Assembly: GCA_022605955.1 (NCBI GenBank) | Contig: JAKCOZ010000009.1 | Span: forward strand, 1,922,001 to 1,986,000 | Reading direction: 5' to 3' | Source: Rallus limicola | Lineage: Eukaryota; Chordata; Aves; Gruiformes; Rallidae | Length of the DNA: 64,000 nucleotides | Shown here: positions 49,467 to 60,019 of the stretch, piece by piece | Layout of the letters: every line of letters starts with the position of its first letter | How positions within the stretch are numbered: the stretch's first letter is position 1 | Notes under the pieces: generated by a model | Told to the model about the DNA's origin: nothing | Databases searched by the model: none | What the model saw: only the letters and a program-made list of their open reading frames with translations | Made by a program: the position numbers and the translations under genes

Positions 49467-51795
49467 GTGCTGCCACATCCACCCCTGCCAGTGTGCAGAT
49501 ACTCTCCCAGCCATTCGGGTTGTGTCTATTCCTGCTGACAGCCAGCACGGATTAGTTACTGTCCTAAACAGCCCTTGACTGTGATACAAAAAAGTCCAGC
49601 TCAAATCCCTGGGGTTTAGTAAAACGGGACTAGGAGGAAGGATTTGTATTAAATCCACAGCTGCAAAGTATCAGCCATTCTCCTCCCAAAAACCACAGGG
49701 TCAAAATACTCCCCTCAGTTTCTTTCAGTGTCATGGTGTTAATTCCATGTCATACTGCCCAGAGCACACCCTAAGTGACACGTTGGGTCTGCCACGTGTT
49801 TAGCACAAGCTGGATGCAGAGCACGCCTCATCTTGAGCACGGAATGACTCTGTGGAGGGCATGTGCTGGGCCCACCCCATGACCTCATCCAGAAAGTTGG
49901 GCGAGAAGCAGGTGTGAAGCTAAACTAGAAAACAGAGACAGAGGAATTGTAAAACTTTACTGATGTGGCTTGTTCTGCAGGAGTTATAGTTTCACACAGA
50001 AATAAGCACAGAGCTGCCTGGCTCACCCTGGTGACTTTAGGCCTAACCCCCTCCCGTCCATCTGGATGAGAACAAGAGTGGAACACAGAGGCCAAGACCA
50101 CCCCCAAACGCTCAGGTTGCTGCTGCTAGCTTAGCTGCAGGCTTCAAGGAGGAGGCACTTGGAAGACCACTGCTCTGATTAAAAAGGCAAAACATCTTCT
50201 GAGCATCAAGTTGGGTCATACAGTTCAGTTCCCTGAGGTTCTTCTGGCAGGTCTCGGGAAGACATCACAAACAGGGATGATGACTCCAGGTACAGGTGGA
50301 GCCCGAAGCACCAGCAGGACATTTGCCCTCTGCAGACATCAGACATCACCCTCCTCAGCCCTCGTGCCAGTGCCAGGCATCTGCCTCACAGCTGGGGCTT
50401 CATTGCCCTGCTTCCCTCCACCAATGTCTTGTACCCAGCTCTATTTGTGGCACCTGTGTGGTCCTGGTCTCTTCCCCCCAAACTGGGGTTTCTCCTTGCT
50501 CTGGGGTCCTGTTTTGGGACTTTCTTTCCTACTCCCACACACCTCTGGCCACAACCTAGAGAACAGGAATCTTTTGGCTTGCCGTTCGTTCCCGGATTCC
50601 TGCTTGAGCCGGGTTTGTGCAGCCTGGCACTCAAGGGTTACAGGGCTACGGGAGGAATTCCTGTTCCTGTTGGGTTTTTAGGTAGTCTAAAGGTTAACTG
50701 AGTGGCTCTGTCACCCCCCTGCAGCACCGCCTGTTCTTTGCATGCAAAGGAGCCTCTGTTTTTGTTCCCAAGGAGAGCTCCCTGCCTGTGAGTGATGACC
50801 GTCTTCACCCCTTACCTAGCGTGAGAAGGGCCAGCGCCTGTAACCTCATGGGTGAGTCACACCGATACACAAATCTAGCCCTCCTGTGAAGTGCGAAGGC
50901 AGAAAGAGTGATGGGTGAACTTGGAGCTTCAGGAAATGTCTACATGCTTGTGCTTGGAGCAAGCACCCGAGCAAACACAAGTTATGTAAATGCAGGCGGT
51001 TGCACAACTCTGTCCCTCTGCGAGCAGCTGAACAGCTCCAAACCCTGGTGCTGGACAGGCAGAGATCCGGGGGTGAGAGCAGCTCCACAGCCCCCCCACA
51101 GCAGCGAGTTTAATCCCTCTAAGTATGCTGGGTCAAACCAGGAAGCATGTTCCTTGCAGCTGTTTCCCTGCCAAACTGCGGCCTGCTGATGCAGCTCTGG
51201 AGCTCAGGGCTCTCATGCTCTCCTGGTCAGTAGGATTTTATTGCGAGCGTTCACCTGCACTGCTGAAGGAGAAATGCAAGACGATGCTTTATCCCCCGCC
51301 CCCAGCAGCTGGAGACCCCACCAAGGTGCTGCTGAAATGAAACTAAGGTTGTGCTCCAGGATTCTGTGGGCTGGGACCGACATGGACTCTACATCTGCTT
51401 CTCTGGAGCCACACTCACCCTGCATGGCCAGGCCAGCACAATGGCCACATCCCGCAGGCACCACCTCGAGTAATTCCTGACATCTGAAATAACTCATCCT
51501 CTCATCCCAAGTTTTACCCTCTTCTAGGCACAGGTGGGCTGGGTTGGAAGGAAATACAGCAGGCTGGAGCAGACAGACCTACATCAGGGGGCACAAACCA
51601 ATGGGCTGTCCCAGCACTCTGAACTGCCCACAGCCGTTGTGGCTTTAACATCTAGAAGGGTGAACCAGCAGAACCTGCTTGTGAGCTTTGTCTCTTCACA
51701 ATAAAGGCAAAAAATGTCTGAAATGTTACTTAAATTTCAGTAAATCACTGAAATAAACTGTGCAAAACCAGTGGGTGCCAAATATAGTTAACTTT

Positions 51796-51801
51796 TTTAT
51801 T
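51796..51801 (-). terminator. Candidate distal polyadenylation signal AATAAA
   Basis: AATAAA on the minus strand, 2.2 kb beyond the PLA2G4A stop, at the end of an A/T-rich tract and followed by T- and GT-rich sequence. It is the best candidate for the main 3' end of the gene. Confidence 0.4.
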
Positions 51802-51986
51802 GTCTGATAACACCATGATAATATAAACTGTATAAAGCACAATAAAACACCTCCATAAAACAGAGTAGGTACATATTATAAAAAGAAAAATACAAATATT
51901 ATGTTAACAAAAGGGGTGAAAAAAAACATTTAGAAGAAAATATTACAATAAAATAACAATACCAGTTTCTTTCTGTATTCCAAAAA

Positions 51987-51992
51987 TTTATT
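51987..51992 (-). terminator. Candidate proximal polyadenylation signal AATAAA
   Basis: AATAAA on the minus strand, about 190 bp upstream in the transcript of the distal signal. It could give an alternative, slightly shorter 3' UTR. The support is the motif and its context only. Confidence 0.3.
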
Positions 51993-52828
51993 GCAAATGT
52001 TTAAATTACGCAGCACTGATATAAGTTACTTTTATGTTCTCTCTTGATTTTAAACACTCACTAACTCAAACAGAAATAAAACCTATTAATCAATATAGAA
52101 AACGTTATTAATCATGTAACGTTGCACGTAGATTTAAGGGAGAGGGGTGATGCAGTGGCTGCTAAAAGAAATGCATTATGATTACTCCCCTTCCCACAGA
52201 CTTAGAGAATTTAGCAATTAAAAGTAGGTCAATAATTGCCAATATAAGGAAGAGCCACTGAAGTAGCAATAAATTCATGAGCTCCTTCCCATCACAGTCT
52301 TTCAAAGGAGGCTGGATGTGTTCAGAAGTGCGACTCCATCTTTCTCCGCACCGGCAGAGTTTTCTCAAGACCTGCTGAAATACCCTATGTCTGAGCACAT
52401 TTTAAAAGGCACTTTTATAAACAAGCCCTTAAGACATGAACTACTTCCCATTCTTCCCTAGGAACGTGTTATCTGTCCCCAGTAAACACTGCCCCTGTCC
52501 CTCTGCAGCAACGGGATGCTTTTCATCGTGTACAAATGCAGCGTCACCTCTGAACATTTAGGTGGGAAACACAAGAAGTAACAGCAACCTAAAACAAAAG
52601 CACTGCCAGCTCAAGGACTCCAGTGATGTGGAACAAAAGAGGTTGGATTCTCTGCTGAGGGGATACACACACATTCCTCACCAGCAGTAACACAGGCTTC
52701 AACTTTCATGAAAATATTTGTGATTAAAAGATTCAAGAGGAAATCCTTCTTCACATCAGTTAGAAAAGCTCTACTCCCATCAACCACCAGCTGAGGATCA
52801 AGAAGGATTAAAGCTCACAGATTACAGC

Positions 52829-53275
52829 AGGAAGCCATGAAGATGATCAGGGGTCTGGAGCACCTCTCCTCTGAAGGCAGGCTGAGAGAGTTGGGCTGGT
52901 TCAGCCTGGAGAAGAGAAGGCTCTGGGGTGACGTAACTGCAGCCTGCCAATACTTACAGGGTCCTACAGAGAAGCAGGAGAGGGGCTGTTCCCCAGGGGG
53001 TGCAGGGACAGGACAAGGGGCGATGGCTTCAAGCTGACAGAGGGCAGGGTTAGGTCAGACATTAGGAAGGAATTCTTTACTCTGAGGGTGGTGAGGCCCT
53101 GGCACAGGCTGCACAGAGAGGCTGTGGGAGCCCCATCCCTGGAGGTGTTCAAGGCCGGGTTGGATGGGGCTCTGGGCAGCCTGGGCTAGTGAGGGTGTCC
53201 CTGCTCATGGCAGGGGGGTGGAACTGGATGATCTTTGAGGTCCTTTCCAACCCAAAGCACTCTGTGATTCTATGA
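52829..53275 (+). mobile_element. CR1 LINE 3' fragment (~450 bp)
   Basis: Sense CR1, antisense to PLA2G4A: 'atgatcaggggtctggagca', 'ggttcagcctggagaagag', 'ttctttactctgagggtggt', tail 'ctctgtgattctatga'. It lies inside the proposed PLA2G4A 3' UTR. Confidence 0.94.
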
Positions 53276-54002
53276 CTCAAACAAGGATGTACAAACCCCG
53301 TTTCTTTGACACTCGCTCGTTGCCAGAAGCTCGTTGGGTTTTTAAGGGCCACCACTCCTGCAGGAAAAGTGAAGTGTGAGACACAGCTAGATGATGGGGC
53401 ACTGGGAAGGCCAGTGTAGCCAGGGGCTGTCAGTGAGCCAAACCAAGCTGAACAGAGCTGGTACGCAGCCAAGTGACCCGACACAGGAGGGAACTGCTCT
53501 TGCCTAGCTGGACTTGATGACTATGGAGTCTGCAAGCCATAGGAGAAGGAAATCCCCTCCTGGAGACAAAGCCAAGTGGAACCTGGGCCCACGCCCAGGT
53601 ACACAAACTATATCTGTTATAAAAGCTCTGGACTGCTGTGTTTCTAATTCCATCTTCCATTTCAAGACATGCCCAGTTTGCATCCACTAAAGAGCAGACA
53701 AGTGCCCCACTACAAGAAACCAGTTTTTACAGTTCTGTAAGAAAAAGAGAAGACGACACTGAACCCAGCAACGCCAGTTAAAATAAACTAATTCAATAGT
53801 TTTTAAGGTAAGGATATCAGCATACTGAAATGTTTTCCAAAAAAGTATAAAATCCTACTGAAATTTGAGAATTCACAAGAAAGTGTTCTCAGGAGGTTTG
53901 CACTGCCCTGCTCAGGAGCATGCTGCTCTGATAACGTCTGTTTGACTCCAGTTATGAAGACAGAAGCAGCTTCTGGAAGGAGTGGGACCTTGGAGCCATC
54001 CT

Positions 54003-54134
54003 CTACGTGTGGTTGTTGTTAAAATTGTTCTTGTTGAAGAATCTCCTTGCTTCAACACTGCTGAGAGACACGGAGCAGCGAGAGGGGTTCTCTTTCCTGT
54101 ACTCGATGCTTTCCATCATAGCTTGCTTGATCAC
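54003..54134 (-). CDS. PLA2G4A: PLA2G4A terminal coding exon with stop (residues ~707-749)
   Basis: Last coding exon: TTTTCCAG acceptor, then VIKQAMMESIEYRKENPSRC, SVSLSSVEARRFFNK and a TAG stop at 54,005-54,003. The RCSVSLS segment holds the equivalents of Ser727 and Ser729; Ser727 is a known phosphorylation site in the mammalian enzyme. The total length from the Asp at 57,774 to the stop is 223 residues, the same as human 527-749, which supports the exon joins. The last eight residues, NNFNNNHT, are Asn-rich and unlike the EFLSKPKA-type mammalian tail, whereas the preceding 30 residues are well conserved. Confidence 0.95.
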   Translation of the reverse strand: MIKQAMMESIEYRKENPSRCSVSLSSVEARRFFNKNNFNNNHT

Positions 54135-55102
54135 CTGGAAAACAAGTGACCAACGTGTCAACCAGGGAGATAACCAGCATTTCAATGATTTATTAACTGA
54201 CAGAAAAGTCCCTTTCAGATGTTGCTCCTCCTTCTACCATGGCTCCATCACTGAGCAAAGTGATTGCTGAGTATCACTATGAATAGTATTTTTGTGATGG
54301 TATGAAACACACTGATTTTAATGTAAATTAATATGTAAAGATTTGACAGAAGACCACTGTCAAAGAAGACACATAAGAATATACACCATTTAAAGCAAGT
54401 TCAAGTGTGATCCTGAAAGGGAAAACTAACATTGAGCAAATCCACACTTGAAGGATGTCAGTAATAACTACTATCCTGAGAGAACCTTCACTTCAGTTTC
54501 CTTTGTCCCAAAGTAACAAGGTTTGCTCACCACACTGAAAAATGGGACAATCATTTCTACTTGGGAATATGGTGCATTACTCCATGGATGCTGGATCACG
54601 GTCTCATGTTACAGCCAGTGTCAACTGAAAATAATTCTTGGTGAGTCAGTTGATAAAGGCATTTCTGGAGACCTTTACAAATACCTTCCATTCTCCTTTT
54701 TTTTTCCAGTAAGAAAACCTGCATACTGAAAGAACTGTGTAAAGCTCTGGATGTAATGCCTGTGTTCTGTGCAGACACCTTCGCTCGGTTGCCCTGCAGG
54801 ACTTTTGATGGTTAAAACAGAAAAGAACCTAAAAAGAACAGGAACTTACCTAGGGTATGCTCCATCCCCCATTAAAATAAAGCAGATGATATATACGTGG
54901 CCTTTGATCCAGCCTCAATCCTGAGGACAGTGAGAGGCACAGCTGAATGCAGGAAGCACTTTAGACATCATGAGGATGAGGCAAACCCTGAAGTAACCCC
55001 TGTGACTTCCAAATGACAGGTTTAGGGCTTTCCTCACATCACCTACTTGCCTGTTTCAACAGCTTAGACCCTTTAAGCCCCTTCCCACACTGACATACGT
55101 AC
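54135..55102 (-). other. PLA2G4A: PLA2G4A last intron
   Basis: 968 bp between a GTACGT donor and a TTTTCCAG acceptor. It is unique sequence with no CR1 or long simple repeat. Short open frames here have no recognisable protein features. Confidence 0.9.
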
Positions 55103-55260
55103 ATCTATGTTATTGAGGGTGTTGAACTCCATTAGATCATGCAGCCTCTTGAAAGCCTCGTTGGGGTACTGGAAATTGAAGGTGGAGAACGGAGTATTTG
55201 GATCATCAAAGATGTCAAAGTCTGCAAAATCCTTCTCTTCCTGTGTTTCTCTTGGAACTC
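55103..55260 (-). CDS. PLA2G4A: PLA2G4A exon (residues ~654-706)
   Basis: Second-from-last coding exon, 158 bp. It completes the split Gly codon and reads GVPRETQEEKDFADFDIFDD, then PFSTFNFQYPNEAFKRLHDL and NTLNNID. This is the acidic insert followed by the last strands and helices of the catalytic domain. The acceptor is TATGCAG before GAGTTCC; the donor GTACGT follows the Asp codon, so the exon leaves in phase 0. The intron before it is only 204 bp (55,261-55,464), the shortest seen here. The reading frame agrees with both neighbouring exons. Confidence 0.95.
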
Positions 55261-55464
55261 CTGCATACAGAGCAAAAATGCAACCTAAATGTTAGGTCTG
55301 AGGGCTTACGGCCTCATTTATGAACTGCTCCTTTGAATTCCCTAGCTACCACAGATTGAGTTAGGAGTGATTTCAGAGACAGAGCGTTTCTAGCACACAA
55401 TCCCCACGTTACTGTGAAGCTTGGAAGGGAGGGCTGGCTTCAGCATCAGAAACCATGTGCTCAC
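55261..55464 (-). other. PLA2G4A: PLA2G4A short intron
   Basis: 204 bp, phase 1, GTGAGC donor and GCAG acceptor. No repeats are seen. Confidence 0.9.
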
Positions 55465-55660
55465 CTGGAGCTTTGTAGTTGCGGAAGTCGATGTTGGCCA
55501 AAACAAAATGGATGATGGTTGGACAGTCTTTCTCTGAGGAGGTATCCTTGGGTTTGAAAACATAGCACTCCTTCATGCCCTCTCGATCAAACACATTGGG
55601 GTCTATTTTTGGGAAAGGAAGCTTGTTCATTTTGGCCCATTTTTCAGCAAGCAAAATTTC
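55465..55660 (-). CDS. PLA2G4A: PLA2G4A exon, lipase domain (residues ~589-653)
   Basis: Third-from-last coding exon. It continues the alpha/beta-hydrolase-like lipase domain with EILLAEKWAKMNKLPFPKID and, further on, ECYVFKPK and IIHFVLANIDFRNYKAPG, closely matching vertebrate PLA2G4A. It is 196 bp and carries 65 full codons plus the first base of a Gly codon completed in the next exon. The acceptor reads TTCCAG before GAA and the donor reads GTGAGC, both on the minus strand. The intron before it (55,661-57,589) is 1,929 bp and carries an AT-rich island. Substitutions relative to mammals look conservative, and the frame is intact, so this appears to be a functional gene. Confidence 0.96.
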
Positions 55661-57589
55661 CTGGAAGAAAGTAAGAGAGACTCAGGTAGGTGTAAGTGTG
55701 CACTGCACAGTGAGATCTGATGGAGACACACAGGTCAAAGGTTTTATCAGCCCCTTCTTTAGGCAGAAGACCTGACGAAGCCAATCTTTGCCTGGACAAC
55801 TCCATACGGCAAACCGAGCACCTCAGCCAGCCTGCCCAACCTCCACCACCTATGGTGATTCACAGGAAGGAAAGAGCTGCTCTGTCACATAAATCTTTGG
55901 GTGAATTTAAAGAGTGGCAGCTAGGGAAAAAAAAAACACCCAACCCCATCTCTAATTTTACTTGCAAACTGAGTATGGGTGCTATGGAAACCAAGGGGGG
56001 TGAATAAACACCGGTCCCCACGTTGGTATGTTCAGAGTCACATGGCAGCACAGCCCCACGCCAAGTGAAGAAGCAGGTCTGGCGAACAGGCCTGAGTGAC
56101 AACAAATAGTTTGTAAACAATGACTCAAAAGCGTGTAACGAGGGCATGTGAGAGGAAGGAGCAGGAAGGTCAACATCTTTAGTCTTGGTTTTGAATGAAA
56201 CAGGACCCTTCTTGGAGCCACTGCTTTGGATACACAACAGATTAAAAGATAGTGGGTGTAAAATGGTACAGCAATTGTGGAGTCACTGAGCTGGCTGATT
56301 TGCCTGCGTGTTGGAGTAATAAAAGTACATTAGGGCTCCACCACAGCTACAGGCCAGCTCTTGAACTGGCATCCACTGCTTGCAATGCAAGTGGAACCAG
56401 AGGGTTTGCACAGCCAGCAAACAAAACTGGTTTCTGTCCTTTAGGACACCAGCACGCAGCTGAAATCACGTCTGCCTGAGATACAGCTGCTTGCTTTGCT
56501 TTGCTGTGCTGCTTTACAGCCAGATTTCAGTTAGAAGTGGGGTTTTTTCCCTTCCTCTTGCTGTCAAGGGGCAACCCTCCCATATTATAATGTATATATA
56601 TTATTTTATATATCTAAGATAACATATAGGGCATATATATCTAACATAGTATATATTAGATATATATCTCAAATATATATAATATATGCAATATGTACAA
56701 TATATATATTCAATTGGATTTAATATATATAGGATATAATATGTATAGGATATATATCATACATATATATACACATATCCATATGTTATATACATATTAT
56801 ATTAGAGAAATATGTATATCCAATTGGATATTATATCCAGTATAGGGCTTCAAATAAGTAGGGCCCCACTTTTGAGTGCCTCACAATAGCTCTGCAAGTC
56901 CTGCTTTTCCTGTGCCACCTCCCAAAATGTTTCCACATTAAAGTTCCATGATCAGCTGGGGCTGTCTGGATGCATGGATGGTATGGGTCACACAGGAGGG
57001 CTGTGCTTCCCACTACTGCTCAACAGCTGTGTCAATAATCCCCATTCCTCCATGGTTGCTTTGCTCTGGCCTGACCAGATTGAGGAATCCTTCTTCAGCG
57101 AGCACTGGGATTCTCCTTGTGAGATGTAAACCAACAGCTGGCCCCTCTTCCAAAACGTTATGCATGGAGCAATACCAGAGTGACTGAGTGGAGACCCATT
57201 TCTGGAGGATGAGGAGGGAAAACCACCTGCTCCCATCACAGAGGGGAGCAGCTGGGAGGGAGGCAGCACAATGGTAGGGGACTTAATTCGTTCAGTAGTG
57301 ACATCAAGTAAAATTCTGCAAGACTTCCATAAAAACAGCAGAGCAGCTACATCCAATTCATGTTATTGTTCTGCTCTGTGTTCAGCTGTCCCACGTGAGT
57401 CATGTAAACAGGAACCAAGGCACAGGGCAACATTCTGCCTTGACGTAGGAAAGACACTGCTCCAGTGCTGACAATACTCCAGCCTTCTGGAACCATGAGA
57501 CCTGCAAGCAACCCCACTGGAAGAACAACGACCCCACCAGCAACTCAAATTTACAAGCACAAAGAAAGGGATGGTCCCATCTCACTTAC
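55661..57589 (-). other. PLA2G4A: PLA2G4A intron with AT-rich island
   Basis: 1,929 bp, phase 0, GTAAGT donor and TTCCAG acceptor. Apart from the TATA-rich island at 56,581-56,845 it is unique sequence without a recognised mobile element. Confidence 0.9.
56581..56845. repeat. TATA-rich low-complexity island
   Basis: About 265 bp almost wholly of A and T with many TATATA/ATATAT runs and two CAATTGGAT words (about 56,712 and 56,821). Lies in a PLA2G4A intron. Confidence 0.9.
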
Positions 57590-57774
57590 TTTGAAGGGAG
57601 GGCTGGAATCACTCGGCCTCGCTGAGAAGTCGAAGGAGATGATGAGATCAACACCTCTCTGAGGTCTCAGGATCAGTGGGTATGGCAGGTTAAATGTAAG
57701 CCCGCTGTCCACTATATGAATCTTTTTGCTCTTCACATCTAGTGGCTCATATATCCTCTCAAACTCATCAGGAT
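57590..57774 (-). CDS. PLA2G4A: PLA2G4A exon with catalytic Asp (cytosolic phospholipase A2 alpha, residues ~527-588)
   Basis: This is the fourth-from-last coding exon of cytosolic phospholipase A2 alpha, the Ca2+-regulated enzyme that releases arachidonic acid from the sn-2 position of membrane phospholipids for eicosanoid synthesis. The minus-strand translation begins (D)PDEFERIYEPLDVKSKK and contains the motif DSGLTFN. By length match to the human protein, its Asp is the catalytic Asp549 that pairs with Ser228, and RPQRG supplies Arg566. The exon is 185 bp, bounded by a CAG acceptor (complement of 57,775-57,777) and a GTAAGT donor (57,589-57,584). It enters in phase 1 (the first Asp codon is split) and leaves in phase 0. 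No frameshift or stop is present. The next upstream exon was not found before the window edge. Confidence 0.96.
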
Positions 57775-58008
57775 CTGCACAGAACAAACAAAAAGAAAAC
57801 AAAACAGGAACGGGTTAAGAACTCCAATTGTGATGTGCTTTCCAGTGCTTCCCCAAGTCCTGAAGGTTCCACAGAATGTGAAGTACAATATCCTAGCTAT
57901 ACATACCATGAACTCCTGTCCAACATTAACTCACAAGATGGGAAAACAACCAGAGCTGGGTCAACTCTGTAAGTCAGGTACACAGACACTCTGTCCCAAG
58001 GCTCTGGA

Positions 58009-58354
58009 GAGACCTTGCTGCAGCCCTCCAATACCTAAAGGGGCTCCAGGACAGCTGGAGAGGGGCTGGTACCAAGGGCAGGGAGGGTCAGGCCCAGGGG
58101 AGCAGCCTTCAGCTACAGGAGGGCAGCTGGAGAGGGGCTGGGAGGAAGAAACCCTTCCTGGGGAGTGGGGAGGCCCTGGCACAGGGTGCCCAGAGAAGCT
58201 GGGGTTGCCCCTGGATCCCTGGCAGGGTTCAAGGCCAGGTTAGATGGGTCACTGGACACCCTAGGCTGGTGGGGGGTGTCCCTGCCCATGGCAGGAGGGA
58301 CATTGGAAGGGGTTTGGGGTCCCTTCCCACCCAAACCAGTCTGTGATTCTATGA
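58009..58354 (+). mobile_element. CR1 LINE 3' fragment (~345 bp)
   Basis: Sense CR1 of an older type ('ccttgctgcagccctccaa', 'ggggaggccctggcacaggg', 'ttcaaggccaggttagatgg', tail 'ctgtgattctatga'). It is intronic and antisense to PLA2G4A. A short internal duplication 'gctggagaggggctgg' occurs at about 58,059 and 58,127. Confidence 0.93.
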
Positions 58355-59067
58355 AAGCTGCTTAAAAAGCCTTAATGTGGCTCTGCTCTTGTGTGATGCT
58401 TGTCTCTGTCTGTTTCTGCTCCCTAGAGCTAGGACTGCCAGGTCAAGTCCCACCCACACCAAACCTCCCCACCTCGCACTCAGGACTACACTAGGGGCAA
58501 ACCAGAACACTGACCCATATCCACATCTGAAATTTAAGCACTGGGCAGAATTAGGTGTATCCCACTGACTGCACCTCCCATCACAGCACAGAATAAACCA
58601 GTCTCCTATCTCCAACTGAGGGCTGAAGAAGATGGTATTTTCCCTTTTTCCCCTAAGATTCCCATGGTGCAGCTCAGGAAAGAACAAGCCATTTTTCCTA
58701 ACTGCTCTTGCACTCTGGATACCAGCAGATGATCCCTGTAGTTCTTCACACTCTTCTCCTGACAGGTTTGCCTCCATCTGGATCATTACAATATTTCCAG
58801 TCCTTGCTTTTGCCTTTTCACTAGAAAAGTGCTGCTCACAGCTGTAGAGGGCAGTGTAACCTAAGGAATGCTGAGCAGAATCATAGAATTCTTTCCTATG
58901 CAGTTACATTTCTTAGCACCTATGTACTGGTGGTGGAAGTAACCTGAAAAAAGGTGTTTGCATGTGAGGAAGATCCATCAGAAATAATTCAAACTCTAGG
59001 TCCTATCATTTCATTATCCATGAAAAGGAGTTATTATTATGAGCAGCAAAACACGTATTTCTGTTGT

Positions 59068-59113
59068 TTATCTATCTATCTACCTACCTACCTATTTATC
59101 TACCTACCTACCT
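59068..59113. repeat. (TATC)n/(TACC)n microsatellite
   Basis: TATCTATCTATC then TACC units, interrupted by TATTTATC. Intronic. Confidence 0.9.
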
Positions 59114-59650
59114 GAGGGCACCTTGCTAAGAAATGAGGCACCAATATTGTAATATTTGCCTTAATTTCTACGGGACAAAGGCAGCTTTCTCACCATTGCC
59201 TGTTGCTACAGGTCTAAGCATGTTTATAGACCAATTTTAGAACCAGGTATATTTCAGGCATATACCAATGGATTTGCATAAAGCAATGAAAATATTTAGT
59301 GTTTGTCAAATTCATGATGATTTATAAAACACTGGTAACAAACACACTTCCTACAGGCCCTTTCAGCAGGAGTAAACCAGTTTTGTTTCCCCCCTCCTTT
59401 TTTAAGGACATGTCAAATATAATTTAACCTTTGTTCCCAACAGAATCTCTAGATATTGCAGATACATTTCTGTTAAGGGTTTGTATTGTGTTATTTCACC
59501 AAGCTTGGGTTTGAAATCCAGCATCCTGGATCCTTTGGACAAGGCTCATACCACCGACAGGAACGTGTGCCACAGGACTGCTGCTGTGAACACAGGCTTC
59601 CTACCAAACAGGCACTGAGGAACAAGCTGGTTCCTGCTGCTTACAGCCTT

Positions 59651-60019
59651 CACAGAATCACAGACTCACAGGCTGGCCTGAGTTGGAAGGGACCCCAAGG
59701 GTCACAGAGCTCCAACCCCCTGCCACAGGCAGGGACACCAACCTCCAGGCCTGGAGCTACACAAGGTTGCCCAGGGCCCCAGACAACCTGGCCTTCAACA
59801 CCCCCAGGGATGGGGCACCCACCCCCTCTCTGGGCAGCCCCTTCCAGCCCCTCACCACTCTCTCTGCAAAGAACTTCCCCCTAAGATCTCCTCTAACCCT
59901 TCCCTCCTCCAGCTTCACTCCAGCCCCCTTGTCCTGCCAGTCTCTGCCCTTTAACAAGCTGATTCCCCTCCTGTTCCTCTGCTCCCTTCAGGGACGGGGA
60001 GGCTGCCATGAGGTCCCCT
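59651..60019 (-). mobile_element. CR1 LINE 3' fragment (~370 bp)
   Basis: Inverted CR1 of the 3,424-type subfamily: 'cacagaatcacagactcac' to 'ggctgccatgaggtccc'. It is in the same sense as PLA2G4A transcription. Confidence 0.95.

Larger units (their letters stand above)
48681..51779. other. Unique intergenic sequence beyond PLA2G4A
   Basis: Contains a 33-bp tandem duplication (48,841-48,906) and a (GACA)n tract (49,447-49,466). Open frames of up to about 156 codons overlap on both strands without domain features. Confidence 0.5.
51780..54002 (-). other. PLA2G4A: Probable PLA2G4A 3' UTR (extent inferred)
   Basis: Downstream of the TAG stop I see no AATAAA or ATTAAA on the minus strand until the AT-rich block at 51,780-52,140. 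There AATAAA occurs at 51,992-51,987 and 51,801-51,796. The second is followed on the minus strand by T/GT-rich sequence (GGTTTTGC, then TTTATTTC), as expected past a cleavage site. This would give a 3' UTR of about 2.2 kb, containing a CR1 in antisense orientation at 52,829-53,275. The UTR could instead end earlier through a non-canonical signal. Transcript evidence is needed for the true end. Confidence 0.4.

Noticed and set aside
52162..52398. Minus-strand 78-codon frame with a membrane-like stretch downstream of PLA2G4A
   Set aside because: It falls in the proposed 3' UTR just above the AT-rich end and has no known homology; a chance frame is more likely than a separate gene.
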